Below are positions 62,165-64,000 of a DNA stretch of 64,000 nucleotides, piece by piece. Each line of letters opens with the position of its first letter. Position 1 is the first letter of the stretch. Made by a program: the position numbers and the translations under genes. Source of the DNA: Pasteurellaceae bacterium (GTDB lineage Bacteria > Pseudomonadota > Gammaproteobacteria > Enterobacterales > Pasteurellaceae); contig CAAEJV010000017.1 of NCBI GenBank assembly GCA_900756155.1, positions 310,001 through 374,000 on the forward strand. The letters run 5' to 3'. The notes under the pieces are model-generated. The model did no database searches. It saw only the letters and a program-made list of their open reading frames with translations, and was not told the DNA's origin.

Positions 62165-64000
62165 TTATTTTGCAATCAGTTCTTTCTGACTATGTTGGAA
62201 ATAGCGATATAACTGAGGTAGCAATTGAGAAATCAAGTTAAGTTGCTGGTATGGCAATGCAAAGACCGTATTGTTTTTGGTTTGCGTTTCATCCCATTGA
62301 ATTTTTTTTAGGCTCTGTTCAATACTATTTTGGAGCTTTTCAAAGATTTCTGGACGAAGCTTTTCAATATTTTCCAGTGCATATAAAACCTTTTTCGCTA
62401 CAGGATAAAAGTCTGACAAAAACTCGGTAGTTTGTTGTAATTGCGCCATTTTATTGCGATATGCCCCTAAAGCAGAAATATAGCTCAATAGGGAATAATT
62501 CATTTTTAACAAGTCAAAACCTTCCTGCAAATAAGCTTGATATTTCTTCGGTTCGTTGTTCATATTGGAAAGCGTTGTGCTTAATGCTGCCGCATATTGA
62601 TGGGCATTACGGCGTGCAATACGGTATTTTAAATTATCGCTTTTACCAAATTGCAGTTGGCTAATAATATGCAAGAAATATTGTGCATCACTTTGAATCG
62701 CTTGACGGCTCACTTTATCGAGCTGTAAATATTTCCAATCCGGCCATAAATAAGAAACGGCAAACCATGCAATGGCAGAACCTAATACGGTATCAATGAG
62801 ACGAGGGAAGAGCGCTGATTGTGTGTCAAATCCCATTACATCGAAACTGATCAATACTTGCAAGGTAATAAAGAACGTGGAGAAACTGTAATTATTACTA
62901 CGGAAAAAGAAAAAGAGCGTACTGGTCACCACCATTAAGCCAAGTTTCATCTCTAATGTTGGGTTGAGATATGGCAATAAGGAACCAATAATTACCCCTA
63001 AAATCGTACCAATAATACGCTGACGTAACCGCACTTTTGTCGCTGAATAGTTCGGCTGACATACAAAGACCGCGGTAAGCAAAATCCAGTAACCCAAATT
63101 AAATTGGAAAAATTCAACAATTGTGCAACACAAAAACACCACGATAGACAAACGCACAGCATGGCGAAAAAGCGGTGACTCAAAAGTAAAATTACTTCCA
63201 ATAACTGAAAGAATATTTTTTAATCCCGTAATTTGTTCGGTATGGATTTGTGCAGTTTGTTCATTTTCAGTAGTTTCTTGCTCAAGCTGACGTAACTGCC
63301 AGTTAATGCTTTGCAGGTTATCAATCAGTGTTTGAAGGGCAAGCAACACATTGTTTTGATTGGCATGTTCTTTACTATAAAGCTCAAGGGATTGAATTGT
63401 CCCCATCAATGCTTTTTCTACACGAATATTATAGTGATAAGGCGTATTCTGACGCAGGCAAGCCGTAATATCGTGACAGGCTTGCGCTTGTAATTCGAGC
63501 AAGCGCTGAATACGGAAAATTAAGTCCGTATTTTTAAGCTGTTCCGCAATTTGTCGATAATCAAAATGTGTCGAATTTGCACGTTCATGAATATCTTGCG
63601 CCGCAAAATAATAGCGGATCATGCGTTGTGTGCGAGCATGGCGATGTTGTCCTCGAATACGATAGAAAAGTGCTGTTCTCGCTTGATTGAAGGCATCCAC
63701 CACATTGGTGTTTTTCATCGCAAAATTAAGGTGTTTTTTCTCGATTTCATCAATTTCATCAGGATCAAAAAATTCGGATTTTGCATCTAGATAATTGCCT
63801 AAGGCACAAAAAGCTTTCGCGACACTCTCTTGCACAGGGCGGTTTGGGAAAAAGAGATAGACGATGATGGTCACAATGCTGTAGAGCAAGGTGCCCAATA
63901 AAATCATTACAGGATTGATAAACCAACTCGCAGAATTATCCGGTGTATAAGTGAGGGTGGTATAAATGGCTACCACCAACGTACCAAATGCAATGGTGCG
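62165..64000 (-). CDS. YccS/FUSC-family membrane protein (5' end outside window)
   Basis: 612 codons visible; the frame continues past the right edge. Layout of the YccS/YhfK family: an N-terminal membrane block (partly missing), a long soluble helical region (about visible residues 60-275), a second membrane block with IVVFLCCTIVEFFQFNLGYWILLTAVFVCQP-type helices and RLRQRIIGTILGVIIGSLLPY, then a helical cytosolic tail. Related to aromatic-acid exporters (AaeB) but the substrate is unknown. Transcribed toward rsxA; no strong terminator is visible between them. Confidence 0.85.
   Translation of the reverse strand, partial: RTIAFGTLVVAIYTTLTYTPDNSASWFINPVMILLGTLLYSIVTIIVYLFFPNRPVQESVAKAFCALGNYLDAKSEFFDPDEIDEIEKKHLNFAMKNTNVVDAFNQARTALFYRIRGQHRHARTQRMIRYYFAAQDIHERANSTHFDYRQIAEQLKNTDLIFRIQRLLELQAQACHDITACLRQNTPYHYNIRVEKALMGTIQSLELYSKEHANQNNVLLALQTLIDNLQSINWQLRQLEQETTENEQTAQIHTEQITGLKNILSVIGSNFTFESPLFRHAVRLSIVVFLCCTIVEFFQFNLGYWILLTAVFVCQPNYSATKVRLRQRIIGTILGVIIGSLLPYLNPTLEMKLGLMVVTSTLFFFFRSNNYSFSTFFITLQVLISFDVMGFDTQSALFPRLIDTVLGSAIAWFAVSYLWPDWKYLQLDKVSRQAIQSDAQYFLHIISQLQFGKSDNLKYRIARRNAHQYAAALSTTLSNMNNEPKKYQAYLQEGFDLLKMNYSLLSYISALGAYRNKMAQLQQTTEFLSDFYPVAKKVLYALENIEKLRPEIFEKLQNSIEQSLKKIQWDETQTKNNTVFALPYQQLNLISQLLPQLYRYFQHSQKELIAK

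Overview
The window is a chromosomal segment of a Pasteurellaceae bacterium close to Haemophilus (H. parainfluenzae / H. haemolyticus-like). The nine-base Haemophilus uptake signal AAGTGCGGT recurs throughout, often as inverted pairs that form terminators. Gene content and order (glg operon, fMet tRNA-rimP-nusA-infB-rbfA-truB-tyrA, ygiW-qseBC, rsx/rnf operon-nth) fit that family. Species assignment is inference; no rRNA is present.

Layout. 0-11.6 kb: tehB (partial), metG, the Fe-S carrier mrp, a histidine phosphatase, a macA-macB-tolC-like tripartite efflux operon, glnS and a YcgN-family gene. 11.7-21.8 kb: glycogen operon glgB-glgX-glgC-glgA-glgP, preceded by what looks like a truncated malQ and a CRP-type promoter. 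21.8-31 kb: ribH-nusB, thiL-pgpA-lysE-dapB, a 2Fe-2S ferredoxin, a lipoprotein, ygiW-qseB-qseC, a DUF1439 protein, and a kinase-like gene coupled to a 42-residue Gly-rich lipoprotein. 31-38.3 kb: initiator tRNA, two tandem terminators, the nusA/infB operon, and tyrA behind two TyrR boxes. 38.3-46.7 kb: a tight minus-strand group (nuclease, csdA, csdE, DUF2310, queF), then lrgAB-dgt and uup.

46.7-53.9 kb is the main accessory island: a type I restriction-modification operon hsdM-hsdS-FRG-hsdR. It carries two exact 12-base Neisseria uptake sequences as well as Haemophilus ones, is strongly mosaic in base composition, has an FRG-domain gene coupled to hsdS, and its hsdM is out of frame at a three-copy pentanucleotide repeat just after the ATG (phase OFF; four copies restore the frame).

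54-64 kb: an SNF-family sodium symporter, nth, and the rsxABCDGE electron-transport operon read leftwards, then a YccS-type membrane protein cut by the window edge. Between rsxA and rsxB a 24-codon ORF for a single-helix peptide overlaps the rsxA stop (ATGA) and the rsxB start (TAATG). I know of no described gene there. RsxC ends in a 135-bp coding minisatellite carrying uptake signals.

Most of the window is ordinary housekeeping content. The best candidates for new biology are the hsd-FRG locus with its phase switch and double uptake-signal signature, and the small ORF in the rsx operon.
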